From Phycisphaeraceae bacterium D3-23 (lineage in GTDB: Bacteria > Planctomycetota > Phycisphaerae > Phycisphaerales > Phycisphaeraceae), in assembly GCA_039555135.1 (NCBI GenBank), contig CP114179.1, positions 248,001-312,000 of the forward strand: a stretch of DNA of 64,000 bases, written 5' to 3'. Positions 26,183 to 34,211 of the stretch are shown piece after piece. Numbering within the stretch: position 1 is the first letter of the stretch; each line of letters begins with the position of its first letter. Below the pieces are notes generated by a model. It made no database searches. It saw nothing but the letters and a program-made list of their open reading frames with translations, and was not told the origin of the DNA. The position numbers and the translations under genes are program-made.

Positions 26183-27154
26183 ATGCCCAAATCCTCCCGC
26201 TACCTCGGCATCGACCTCGGCGGCACGAACATCCAGGCCGCCGTCTATGAGCCGGGCAAGAAAGGCGAAGGCGAGGTCGTCGTCCGCGACAGCACGAAGA
26301 CCCACGCGACCGAGGGGTCCAAGGCCGTCATCGACCGCATCGTCAAGCTCTGCGACAAGCTGCTCGACAAGGCCGAGATGAAACGCAAGGACATCGCGGG
26401 ACTGGGCATCGGCGCGCCCGGCGCGATCGACATCGACAAGGGCATCGTCCTCCGCGCACCCAACCTCGACTGGAGCGACTTCCCGCTGGCCAAGGTGCTG
26501 GGTAAGGAGTTCGACTTTCCGGTCGTGGTGGACAACGACGTCAACGTCGGCGCCTGGGGCGAGTACAGCGCCGGGGCCGGCAAGGACTTCGGCGACCAGA
26601 TGGCGATCTTCGTCGGCACGGGCATCGGCGCGGGGCTCGTCCTCAACGGTAAGCTCTACCACGGCCCGCGCTTCACGGCGGGCGAGATCGGCCACACCGT
26701 CATCGAGGGCTCGGGGATCCTCGGCCGCCGCACCGTCGAGAACATGGCCAGCCGATCCAACATGGTCCGCCGACTCACCGTGCTGATCCAGAGCAACCGC
26801 CCGTCGATCGTGCCCGACCTGGTCGAGGGCGACCTCACCCGCATCCGCTCCAAGATCCTCGCGCAGGCGCAGAAGGAAGGCGACGAGCTCACGCTCGAGG
26901 TGATTGCCGACGCCGCCCGCTACGTCGGTATGGCGATCGCCAGCGCCGTCACCCTGCTCTCGCTCGACTGCGTCGTCGTCGGCGGCGGCGCGACCGAGGC
27001 GCTGGGCAAGCCCTGGATGAAACAGGTCAACCAAGCCTTCAAGCGACATGTTTTCCCCGAAGAATTACGCGACGTCCCCGTCATCGCCGGTACTCTCGAC
27101 GATAACGCGGGCCCGATCGGCGCGGCCTTGCTTGCCCAGCAAAAGATCGATTAG
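26183..27154 (+). CDS. ROK family sugar kinase (glucokinase-like)
   Basis: A 323-residue sugar kinase. The phosphate-1 loop GIDLGGTNIQAAVYEP, the catalytic-Asp region VVVDNDVNVGAWGEY and the adenosine motif GTGIGAGLVLNG are intact, followed by FTAGEIGHTVIEGSG. The ROK zinc-binding cysteine cluster is replaced by ILGRRTVENMASRSN, so no zinc is expected. It could be a glucokinase feeding the Pgi encoded at 34212-35816, but the sugar is not proven by sequence. Confidence 0.85.
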   Translation: MPKSSRYLGIDLGGTNIQAAVYEPGKKGEGEVVVRDSTKTHATEGSKAVIDRIVKLCDKLLDKAEMKRKDIAGLGIGAPGAIDIDKGIVLRAPNLDWSDFPLAKVLGKEFDFPVVVDNDVNVGAWGEYSAGAGKDFGDQMAIFVGTGIGAGLVLNGKLYHGPRFTAGEIGHTVIEGSGILGRRTVENMASRSNMVRRLTVLIQSNRPSIVPDLVEGDLTRIRSKILAQAQKEGDELTLEVIADAARYVGMAIASAVTLLSLDCVVVGGGATEALGKPWMKQVNQAFKRHVFPEELRDVPVIAGTLDDNAGPIGAALLAQQKID

Positions 27155-27333
27155 GACTAAGCAGAGCCCTCCAGCTTGCCTCAGCCACAGCGTGACAAGC
27201 CCGGATGTGCAATTTTTGTCAAAATAGAGAAAATTTTGCTTGCCTCCCACCCCGCGAGGCGTCAAAATCACTATGCTAAACGTAGGCATAGAGCCGTGCC
27301 CTATCCGTCTAACATTGCTTTCTCCCCTCCGCC

Positions 27334-27365
27334 CCGTTGTCGCTTCGGCGACAGCGGGGTTTTGT
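27334..27365 (+). terminator. rho-independent terminator
   Basis: CCCCGTTGTCGC TTCG GCGACAGCGGGG followed by TTTTG, a long stem with a UUCG loop. It is 180 bp after the ROK kinase stop, with an AT-rich stretch at 27205-27290 in between that holds no gene I can support. Confidence 0.85.
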
Positions 27366-27451
27366 GTTGAGCGACAACACCCCGCATACGCACCATAAAA
27401 AACAACGTGCGCAACTCCTCGGCCTTGTGAATTCAGGAATAGGACCGGCCG

Positions 27452-27862
27452 TCAGCTACGGTCGACCTTCGGCCCCGCCTCGACCCACACCTGCCGCGCG
27501 CGCGGGCCATCAAACTCGCAGAGCCAGATCCCCTGCCACCGGCCCAACTGCATGTCGCGGTTGCGGACCTTCACACGCACGCTGCTGCCCATCATCGACG
27601 CCTTGACGTGTGCGGCGCTGTTGCCCTCGCCGTGCTTATCAAAGTCTTCGTTCCAAGGCACCATCTTTTCCAACCGCTTGAGCATGTCGTGGACCACGTC
27701 CGGGTCGGCGTTCTCGTTGATCGTGATGCCCGCCGTCGTATGTGGCACAAACACCTCGACCCAGCCGTCCATCACGCCGTCCTCCTGGATCGCCTCACGC
27801 ACCGCGTGGGTGATCTCTACCATCTGGTTGTGCTGCTGGGTGTCGAAAGTCAATCTGTTCAT
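27452..27862 (-). CDS. YjbQ family protein (UPF0047)
   Basis: A 136-residue YjbQ/UPF0047 protein. The family fingerprint is clear: 'VFVPHTTAGITINENADPDVVHDM', 'NSAAHVKASMMGSSVRV' and the C-terminal 'LGRWQGIWLCEFDGPRAR'. Metal-binding His residues lie in the HTTA and AHVKA segments. Some members have weak thiamine-phosphate synthase activity, but the physiological role is unsettled. Cytoplasmic and monocistronic. Confidence 0.88.
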   Translation of the reverse strand: MNRLTFDTQQHNQMVEITHAVREAIQEDGVMDGWVEVFVPHTTAGITINENADPDVVHDMLKRLEKMVPWNEDFDKHGEGNSAAHVKASMMGSSVRVKVRNRDMQLGRWQGIWLCEFDGPRARQVWVEAGPKVDRS

Positions 27863-27894
27863 CGTGTCGTGCTCGGGTTAGTTTCGTCATCGGT

Positions 27895-28362
27895 CTAAGG
27901 TAGTCTACCAAGCCGGTCCAGTTCGTCGATCAGGACTAGGTTGTAAGATGCTGCATAGGCACGTGCAAACACGATGTACCTACGGTGCGAATCACTTTCG
28001 ATGGCGTCGGAAACTCCCTCCATGATTCGGGTGCCACACATCGCATAAAGTGCATCGGCGTTGTATCTAGTGCTTTGCCAATCGAATCCTGGCGAGTATG
28101 GCATGCCCGCACCATGTAGCTCCCAGAGTCTAAAGTCACCCCGCCCGACCGCGTGTTGGGCTTCCGACTGCGCATCGAGATTTTTCAACCGAACGATCTC
28201 ATCAAGCCAATGCTGATCTTGAAGCGAAGCCGCTGTTTCGTTGCTCTCATTGAGCCAACTTGAAGCAGCCCAACCTGCCCAGAGAAGTAAGAAAATGGAT
28301 GCAGCAATCCCAATTCCCAGGAAGTAGATGAGGGGTGTGTTGCGTCGATCGCTGCTCACCAC
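27895..28362 (-). CDS. hypothetical single-pass membrane protein
   Basis: A 155-residue protein I do not recognise. One N-terminal membrane helix (LIYFLGIGIAASIFLLLWAG) is followed by a helical soluble domain (WLDEIVRLKNLDAQSEAQHA ... RRYIVFARAYAASYNLVLID). The helix suggests a membrane-tethered, mostly extracytoplasmic protein. Base composition is a little lower in GC than its neighbours. Confidence 0.5.
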   Translation of the reverse strand: MVSSDRRNTPLIYFLGIGIAASIFLLLWAGWAASSWLNESNETAASLQDQHWLDEIVRLKNLDAQSEAQHAVGRGDFRLWELHGAGMPYSPGFDWQSTRYNADALYAMCGTRIMEGVSDAIESDSHRRYIVFARAYAASYNLVLIDELDRLGRLP

Positions 28363-28412
28363 AATACAGCTCCATGCGAGGACAAGCGGACCTCATATTG
28401 CAACGCCCCGCC

Positions 28413-29555
28413 CTACTCCAGGTTCCCGCGGTCGAACTCCTGGCGCATGATGCTGGGCAGCAGGTAGTTCGCCCCGCGATATGTCTGCACCTGGCCGGTG
28501 ATGACCAGCGGGAGGTGGTCCCCGAACTCGTAGAGTGTCGCCTCGACTTCTTCGAGCAGCTTGCAGGCCTGCAGGATCATCGGCGGCTCGGGCGCGGCTG
28601 CGCCATCTGCGTCGAATACAAAGAGTGCGTGCGCCCCATCACCCGACCGGACGATCCGCCCCGTGCGTTGAACGACAAACACGCCCTCTTCCAACAGCTC
28701 TGCAGGCACCTGCCCCGGCGCGGTACCCAGCACCGCGGGCGCAACCGCGGAGCCGCCACGCGGCACATCGGGCAGGCGTATGTCGGGGTCGCCGTTGCGG
28801 CCTTGGCCATCGCCGGCACCTTCTGCGCCCAGCGGCCCGCCGCCGCGCTGGCCCAGGAGCTGTTCGAGTTCTTCCTCGGGCGAGAGCGGGTCGGTCTCAT
28901 CAATATCTTCTTCGCTGGGCGCATCCACGACCGGCTCGGCCTCGGTGACCGCTGGCGTGTCTTCATCTTCAGCTGGCGCTGTCGCGTTCTCCAGCATCGG
29001 CCGAGGCGGTGCGGTGATCATCAGGTAGTTCACCCCGCGGTAGGTGTGGACCTGACCCGAGACCGTGAAACCGACCGCAGCGTCACGCTTCTTGACCAGC
29101 TCTTGCATCGACTCTAATGCGCGGTTGGGCGCGACCACCAACGCGATCGACACCTCGTCCAGCGCCTCGTCGGCATCCAGCACGAACACCGCGTAGCCGC
29201 GCTGGTCGGCGGTCAGCAGCCGGCCCGTCCGGTTACGCAGAAACTCGCCCTCGCGCCGCAGCGTCGGCAACGGCTGGCCCGGCGCGATCCCGAGTACGCG
29301 GGGGTCGACCTCCAGCCGGGTGGCGGGGATACCGAGGATGCCATCGACGAGTGGGTTGCCGTCCGCATCGCGCGGCGTCACGGGCTCGCCCACCGCGCGG
29401 TCGGGCGACAATGGGTCGCCCGCCGGCGGATCACCCAGCGTCACCACGTTCGCGGGCGCTTCATCGACCGCCTCGTCGGCGGGCTGCGCCGGCGCGGCCA
29501 GCGGGCAGCCCAGCAGGGCTAAGATCAGCAGCGATGGGCGGATTGAGTCTTGCAT
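28413..29555 (-). CDS. lipoprotein with tandem duplicated domain
   Basis: A 380-residue putative lipoprotein; the signal peptide ends in the lipobox ALLGC (Cys17). Two copies of a ~105-residue domain are visible. Copy 1 runs from VLGIAPGQPLP to VHTYRGVNYLMIT; copy 2 from VLGTAPGQVPA to VQTYRGANYLLPS. Both contain a 'RTGR' strand, a VFVLDAD/LFVFDAD strand and a final 'V.TYRG.NYL' segment. A linker of acidic and Gly-rich sequence (about residues 190-260) joins them. The function is unknown. Confidence 0.65.
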   Translation of the reverse strand: MQDSIRPSLLILALLGCPLAAPAQPADEAVDEAPANVVTLGDPPAGDPLSPDRAVGEPVTPRDADGNPLVDGILGIPATRLEVDPRVLGIAPGQPLPTLRREGEFLRNRTGRLLTADQRGYAVFVLDADEALDEVSIALVVAPNRALESMQELVKKRDAAVGFTVSGQVHTYRGVNYLMITAPPRPMLENATAPAEDEDTPAVTEAEPVVDAPSEEDIDETDPLSPEEELEQLLGQRGGGPLGAEGAGDGQGRNGDPDIRLPDVPRGGSAVAPAVLGTAPGQVPAELLEEGVFVVQRTGRIVRSGDGAHALFVFDADGAAAPEPPMILQACKLLEEVEATLYEFGDHLPLVITGQVQTYRGANYLLPSIMRQEFDRGNLE

Positions 29556-29682
29556 GGTTGGGCTCCGTGCGGGTCAGCGCACCATAGCCCTTCCATCGCC
29601 CGTTGGCCAGTGGTTGGGCGAGAAAACGTGGTTGGATGTACCGAGAACCCAAATCCGGAAGGTGCCGCACAACGCCTTTACT

Positions 29683-29759
29683 AGCCCGCAGCGAACCGAT
29701 GCGCGGGGGTGAGTCGGCCCTATTAGCTTTTTCCCGCGCAGCTGTTAGCTGCGGGCTAT
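29683..29759. repeat. REP-like palindrome, solitary copy
   Basis: AGCCCGCAGCGAACCGATGC (diverged arm) and CCGCGCAGCTGTTAGCTGCG with GGGCTA. Same core as the elements around the RAYT gene, here next to the isomerase-like gene and overlapping its stop by a few bases. Confidence 0.75.
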
Positions 29760-30619
29760 TCGGCGCGTCGTCCCGCCTCTGCGATCAACGCTTGCACCGC
29801 CTCGGCGGCGACCTGGAAGATGTCTCCGCGCGAGAGCTTGGCGAGGGCCGGGTCGCCTTGGCCGTGGACGTTCGTCGCGCGCACGGCCTCGGACATGTAC
29901 AGGTGCGGCTCGAGCGTGCAGGGCCCCGACCAGCCCGAAGCGACCGCCTGGGCCAGGATCGCCGGGCAGCACGTATCGCCTTGCCCCATCGGGACGTGGT
30001 CGCCGCTTCGCGTCTGGTCTTTGAAGTGCAGCGCGTCTGTCACCGGGCCAAGCTGCTTCCAGGTCGCCATCGGCTCGGCCCCGGTGCGCAGATAGTTCGC
30101 AAAGTCGTAGATCAAGCCAAACGACGCGTCGTCGCGCAGCGCCGCCAGCTTTAGCACATCGTCGGGGTGGTCGCCGAAGACATCGGTCTCGTTCTCGTGG
30201 TAGAGCTTGAGCCCCAGCACAGACGCGCGGCCGCGGAGTGCCGCCAGCCGGTCGAGCGTCAGCCGTTCGCGCTCGCTGGTTTCGCGCTGCGACTTATCGT
30301 AGAAGCTGAACATCCGCACGGCATTCGCCTCGAACACTTCTTGCAATTGCGCGAGGTGGTCAAGCCGATCCAGTTCGATCTGTAGGTCGTCGTCGAGGTC
30401 GGTCTTGCCGATCGGCGAGCCGTACATACCAACCCGAATGCCGGCGTTATCAAGCTGCGCCTTGAGTGCATTGGCATCCTCCACCGGCAGGTCGCAGATG
30501 TTGACGCCGGCGACGCTGCGCAGGTCGATGTGGCCGATCCCCGCACGCTGGAGCGCGGCGATCTGGGCATCGCCTGCATCGGCGGCTTCGTCGGCAAAGG
30601 CGCTCAGGGTCAGCGTCAT
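29756..30619 (-). CDS. sugar phosphate isomerase/epimerase-like TIM barrel protein
   Basis: A 287-residue xylose-isomerase-like TIM-barrel (AP endonuclease 2 superfamily). It starts LTLSAFADEAADAGDAQIAAL; metal-ligand type residues appear in KLYHENETDVFG, GLIYDFANYL, ALHFKDQ and CTLEPHL. Such proteins isomerise or epimerise sugars or cyclic polyols. The substrate cannot be inferred; no sugar operon surrounds it. The 3' end abuts a REP palindrome. Confidence 0.75.
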   Translation of the reverse strand: MTLTLSAFADEAADAGDAQIAALQRAGIGHIDLRSVAGVNICDLPVEDANALKAQLDNAGIRVGMYGSPIGKTDLDDDLQIELDRLDHLAQLQEVFEANAVRMFSFYDKSQRETSERERLTLDRLAALRGRASVLGLKLYHENETDVFGDHPDDVLKLAALRDDASFGLIYDFANYLRTGAEPMATWKQLGPVTDALHFKDQTRSGDHVPMGQGDTCCPAILAQAVASGWSGPCTLEPHLYMSEAVRATNVHGQGDPALAKLSRGDIFQVAAEAVQALIAEAGRRAE

Positions 30620-30651
30620 GGCGTCAGTACTCGGAGGCTACGTCGGCCGGC

Positions 30652-31281
30652 CTACTCTTCGACGGCGTCTTCAACACCCTCGGCCGCGTCTTCAACCACG
30701 TCCTCGACGCCATCTGCCGCGTCGGGGATCGGCTGTGCGCTGCTGGCGGAGCCCGGGGCGAATTGCGGGGCGCGGTCGCGTCGCCAACCGGGGGCGACGA
30801 CGTTGGGAGAGACAGTGTCGACATCGAACGCGTAGGGGCGCAGGGCGGTAACGACCCAGCCGTCGAAAAAGTCCCACGCCATCTCGACAGCTACCAGTTC
30901 GCGCGCCCGGGTCATGCCCGGGCGAATGATATCGACCGCGCCCGTCCCGCCACCGGCGCGGATCTTGACGACCTCGACCAGTGTGTACTCACCCGACGGG
31001 GTCTGGCCGTCGAGGAAGACGTTGTCGGGCAATTCGGCGACGACGGTGATCGCGGTGAGCTCGCTGGTCCCTTCGGGGAATCGGACCGCAACATCGCCGG
31101 GGATGTTCGCCTCGGTGAGTACGGCCGCAAGTGCCCGCTTTTCCATGATGACGGCCGTCGAGCTGTTGGCGTCGTTAAACGCGATATCGCCTGTCACGGC
31201 GGGCACGTTGATGTAGTTGGGGCTGTTGCAGCCGGCGAGCAGCATGGCGACGAAGACAAGCGGGAGCATCAAGCGGTTCAT
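30652..31281 (-). CDS. hypothetical lipoprotein
   Basis: A 209-residue lipoprotein: MNRLMLPLVFVAMLLAGC contains a strong lipobox with Cys18. AGGAAA lies upstream of the ATG. The body has no family I recognise. The C-terminus is a run of acidic repeats of the type ADGVEDVVEDAAEGVEDAVE, predicted helical or disordered. It lies in tandem with the metallophosphoesterase on the same strand, 140 bp downstream. Confidence 0.65.
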   Translation of the reverse strand: MNRLMLPLVFVAMLLAGCNSPNYINVPAVTGDIAFNDANSSTAVIMEKRALAAVLTEANIPGDVAVRFPEGTSELTAITVVAELPDNVFLDGQTPSGEYTLVEVVKIRAGGGTGAVDIIRPGMTRARELVAVEMAWDFFDGWVVTALRPYAFDVDTVSPNVVAPGWRRDRAPQFAPGSASSAQPIPDAADGVEDVVEDAAEGVEDAVEE

Positions 31282-31421
31282 AGCGTTCGTTTCCTGATCG
31301 TTTGGCGGTCGAGCCGGGATTGTAGCAAGGATCGTGGGCGCGGCGGGGTGGTGCGGTGCCTGTGGAATCGAGAGAGACACCCACGGATGGAATCCGTAGG
31401 CTTCGTTTGATTCCTTGCGGA

Positions 31422-32399
31422 TCAATCCAGCGCGTGGCGGCGGACGACGAGCGCGGCCGTCGGGTCGTTGGGGAGGACGAGTTCGCCAAAGCCCTGGCCG
31501 TGCGGGAACTCGGGGCTGACCATGCACGGGGCCCCGGCGTTGATGCAGGTGAACGGGACACCGCCGGAACGGTCCCCGAAGTCGCCCGCGGCGTCGAGGC
31601 CGGCTGCAACTTCTTCCGGGGGCGGGCCGGTCGCGGGCTGGACGAACCAGGGGTGGTGGATATGGCCATGGATGTAGACGACGCGGGCGCCACGCTGCGT
31701 ATGCTTTTCGAGCATCGTGCGCAGGGCCGGGCCGTCGGCGAGCTTGTGCGACGCGTGCTCGTGGATGCCGGGCGGGACGACGCAGGGATAGTGACAGAGC
31801 ACGACGAGCCCGCGCGACGGGTCGCGCTGTTCGAGCGTTGTCGCGATCGCTTCGAGCTGCACCCGGCCCAGCCGACCGACGGCGTCCTTGATGCGCGGGA
31901 TGGCGGCGTCGAGCGCAAGCAGGTCCCAGCCGACGTTGATGGGCTGCGTGTGCGGGAACGCGGCGGGCACCCAGCCGGGCAGGATGCGCTGCATGCGATT
32001 GGAACGCGCCGCGTGGAACGTGTACTTGTCGTGGTTGCCGGGTACGGCGACGATCGGCACACACTCGGCGAGGGGTTCGAGGAACCGCTTGGCCGTTTCA
32101 AACTCGCCGCGCAGCGCGGTCGTCGTCAGGTCGCCCGAGCAGAGTACGAGGTCGGGCTGGAGGCCGATGGCTTTCTCGACGAGCTCTTGCAGCCGGTGGT
32201 GTTGGAAGGCCTTGCGTCGGTTGAGCCAGAGGTTGGTTTGGCCGAGGATGCGCTTGGACGCCATATGCCACGGCGCAGGCCAGAGGGAGAAGAGGTGGAG
32301 GTCGCCGAGGAGGAGAAGGCGTGTGGCTTCGATGGCGGATGGCATATGGCGGATGGCGGATGGATCGGGAGATGGCGGATGATTTGCTTCAGCAGACAT
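31422..32399 (-). CDS. calcineurin-like metallophosphoesterase
   Basis: A 325-residue metallophosphoesterase. All core motifs are visible: LLLLGDLHLF (D-x-H), LCSGDLTTT (GD), VAVPGNHDKY (GNHD), VLCHYPCV (H) and VYIHGHIHHPW (GH-x-H). Such enzymes hydrolyse phosphate esters with two metals; the substrate is unknown. The start at 32399 has GGGGAG just upstream. The first ~24 residues (HPPSPDPSAIRHMPSAIEA) are encoded by a family-6 palindromic element. The gene overlaps the end of dus by 11 bases. Confidence 0.85.
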   Translation of the reverse strand: MSAEANHPPSPDPSAIRHMPSAIEATRLLLLGDLHLFSLWPAPWHMASKRILGQTNLWLNRRKAFQHHRLQELVEKAIGLQPDLVLCSGDLTTTALRGEFETAKRFLEPLAECVPIVAVPGNHDKYTFHAARSNRMQRILPGWVPAAFPHTQPINVGWDLLALDAAIPRIKDAVGRLGRVQLEAIATTLEQRDPSRGLVVLCHYPCVVPPGIHEHASHKLADGPALRTMLEKHTQRGARVVYIHGHIHHPWFVQPATGPPPEEVAAGLDAAGDFGDRSGGVPFTCINAGAPCMVSPEFPHGQGFGELVLPNDPTAALVVRRHALD

Positions 32400-32464
32400 C
32401 GCTCCCCTTTCGCGGCGTGCTTGTTGGATTCAATCCGCCATCCGAAATCGCCCATCCGCTATCG
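32331..32464. repeat. palindromic element, family 6 (GGCGGATGGCGGATGG type), copy 1
   Basis: GATGGCGGATGGCATATGGC and CAATCCGCCATCCGAAATCG with flanking words form the inverted arms. The element covers the 5' end of the metallophosphoesterase gene and the 3' end of dus, so it encodes parts of both proteins. Confidence 0.8.
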
Positions 32465-33639
32465 CTTGCCTCGTCGATCCCGCAAGTCACATACTCCGCC
32501 TCTTCGGGGATCGTTCGCTCGTACGGCGCACCCGGCCCGTCGTCCGCATAGAAATCTGACAACACACCGCGCCAGTCGTCGAGCGAGCGGACCTTGATGA
32601 AGCGTTGTTTGATCGCCACGCCGTCGGGGTGGTGGCGCGAAAACTTGATGCCGAACTTGCGCATCATTTTCCCGGCCTGGTGTTCACCGTGGAGCTGCAC
32701 GCTCAGTTCGAAGTGCTCGCGCAGGACGTCGCGCTGCTGGTGGATCGTCGGGCTGCGCCGCGCGGCTTCCGTGTCGCCGCGCATGATCGCTCGGGCCTGC
32801 TCGAAGATCCACGGGTTGCCGATGCACCCGCGCGCGACCGAGACCCAGTGGACGCCCGTCTGCTCGATCATGCGGAAGATGTCGGCGGCTTCCCAGATGT
32901 CGCCCGAGCCGCCGAGTGTGAATGGCGGATGGGCGATGGCGGATGGCGGATGGGTTGAGTCAAGCGGTGCCTTGGATGTCTTGGTCCATCCGCCATCCGC
33001 CATCCGCAATCCGAAATGGCTGACGATCTGCCGAAGCTCGTCCCAGCTCCCCGGCCCGAGGTACTTCTGCTGGACCGTCCGGCTGTGCACCGTCGCGCCG
33101 CTGTAGCCCAGGTCGATCACGGCCCGCAGGATCTTCTCGAACGACGCGAAGCTCTCGGGGGCGTCGTCGTAGCTTCGCCGAAGCTTTACCGTCAGCGGGA
33201 CGTCCTGCCCCACCGCGTCGGCGACGGCCTCGAGAATCCCGATCGCCTCATCCGGCACGCTCAGCAAGTGCCCACCGCGCGCCTTCTTCTTGATCTTCTT
33301 GACCGGGCAGGCGAGGTTGACGTCGACGACGTCGTAGCCCAGGTCGACCAGGATCTTGGCGCCTTGGGCGATCTCGTCGGCGTGGCTGCCCATGAGTTGG
33401 CCACACAAGGGGGCGGATCGGCCGTGGTCACCCGCCATCAGCCGGGCGTGGTCGAGGCCTTTGCCGCCCTGGATCAGGAAGTGGTCGAGCATGGCCTCGG
33501 TGATGCAGTAGGGGCAGCCGTGGCGGCGCGCGACCACCCGCATCGCGGCGTCGGAATAGCCCGCGAGGCCTGCCTGGTAGAACGGCGCATCGATCTGAAT
33601 CGGATCGTATCGCCGGCCCGGTTTGCCCAAGGTCAACAT
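32389..33639 (-). CDS. dus: tRNA-dihydrouridine synthase with in-frame repeat insertion
   Basis: An FMN enzyme reducing uridines in tRNA to dihydrouridine; 416 residues from the leaderless ATG. Motifs: APFYQAGLAGYSDAAMRVVA, the conserved DVNLACPVKKIKKKARGG with its catalytic cysteine, and SVARGCIGNPWIFEQ. About residues 205-240, between 'QIVSHFG' and 'LGGSGDIWE', there is an extra 33-residue segment (MADGGWTKTSKAPLD... PPSAIAHPP) not expected in the family; it is encoded by a family-6 palindrome. The C-terminus (SGWAISDGGLNPT) is encoded by the other copy. The TIM-barrel would carry the insert as a surface loop. The exact Dus class is not assigned. Confidence 0.88.
   Translation of the reverse strand: MLTLGKPGRRYDPIQIDAPFYQAGLAGYSDAAMRVVARRHGCPYCITEAMLDHFLIQGGKGLDHARLMAGDHGRSAPLCGQLMGSHADEIAQGAKILVDLGYDVVDVNLACPVKKIKKKARGGHLLSVPDEAIGILEAVADAVGQDVPLTVKLRRSYDDAPESFASFEKILRAVIDLGYSGATVHSRTVQQKYLGPGSWDELRQIVSHFGLRMADGGWTKTSKAPLDSTHPPSAIAHPPFTLGGSGDIWEAADIFRMIEQTGVHWVSVARGCIGNPWIFEQARAIMRGDTEAARRSPTIHQQRDVLREHFELSVQLHGEHQAGKMMRKFGIKFSRHHPDGVAIKQRFIKVRSLDDWRGVLSDFYADDGPGAPYERTIPEEAEYVTCGIDEASDSGWAISDGGLNPTSTPRKGSDVC
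32921..33015. repeat. palindromic element, family 6, copy 2, inside dus
   Basis: Arms AATGGCGGATGGGCGATGGC and CCATCCGCCATCCGCCATCC (inverted) flank a unique centre. The insertion preserves the dus frame and is read through as protein. Confidence 0.85.
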
Positions 33640-33660
33640 GCCGGTCATTATAGACGCCAC
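33640..33660. promoter_or_regulatory. overlapping divergent promoters for leaderless mRNAs
   Basis: The 21 bp between the dus and lipoprotein start codons carry overlapping -10 boxes: TATAAT on the minus strand (33652-33647), seven bases before the dus ATG, and TATAGA on the plus strand (33649-33654), six bases before the lipoprotein ATG. Neither gene has a ribosome site, so both messages should be leaderless. Confidence 0.5.
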
Positions 33661-34149
33661 ATGCACAGCACCCTCCGACGACTGACCGCGACGCTGCTCC
33701 TGGCCCTGATCCTGCTTCCGGGGACGGGCTGTTCGACCTACCGCGACGCCTCGGCCGGGATCGATGAGATCAACCGGCTCTCGGCACTCGACTATCCCGC
33801 GGACGTGCCCTACGGCCCGGACCTCGACATCCTCTTGGTTCGAAGCAACGCCGACATCCGTCTGGTCAACCGAACGCCCCACCACTACAACGGGATGGTG
33901 CTCTGGCTCAACCAGCAGTACGCCGCCCAAGCAGGGTCCATCAAGATCGGCACCGACAACGTCCACACGCTCACCGACTTCATCAACCGCCACCGCGAGC
34001 CCTACCCCGTGGGCACCATCCTCAACCCTGACAAGACCGACCCGCTCGTGCTGGCCGAGCTCTACAACCCGGCGACGGGCGTCAAGCACCGCCTGCTCGT
34101 CCGGCCCGGCAACGAAGAAAGCATCCTGCCCTTCGAGGCACTCGAATAG
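33661..34149 (+). CDS. hypothetical lipoprotein
   Basis: A 162-residue putative lipoprotein; the signal peptide [20 protein letters not shown] ends near GTGC (Cys24). The mature part has an immunoglobulin-like look: [38 protein letters not shown] and [20 protein letters not shown]. No known family. No ribosome site is visible and the -10 is six bases before the ATG. Transcribed divergently from dus and just ahead of pgi (62 bp). Confidence 0.65.
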   Translation: MHSTLRRLTATLLLALILLPGTGCSTYRDASAGIDEINRLSALDYPADVPYGPDLDILLVRSNADIRLVNRTPHHYNGMVLWLNQQYAAQAGSIKIGTDNVHTLTDFINRHREPYPVGTILNPDKTDPLVLAELYNPATGVKHRLLVRPGNEESILPFEALE

Positions 34150-34211
34150 CAACGCACCCGACTCACGGACCCGCACTCACCGACATCTCTCTTTCCAAGG
34201 ACGCAACCGCG

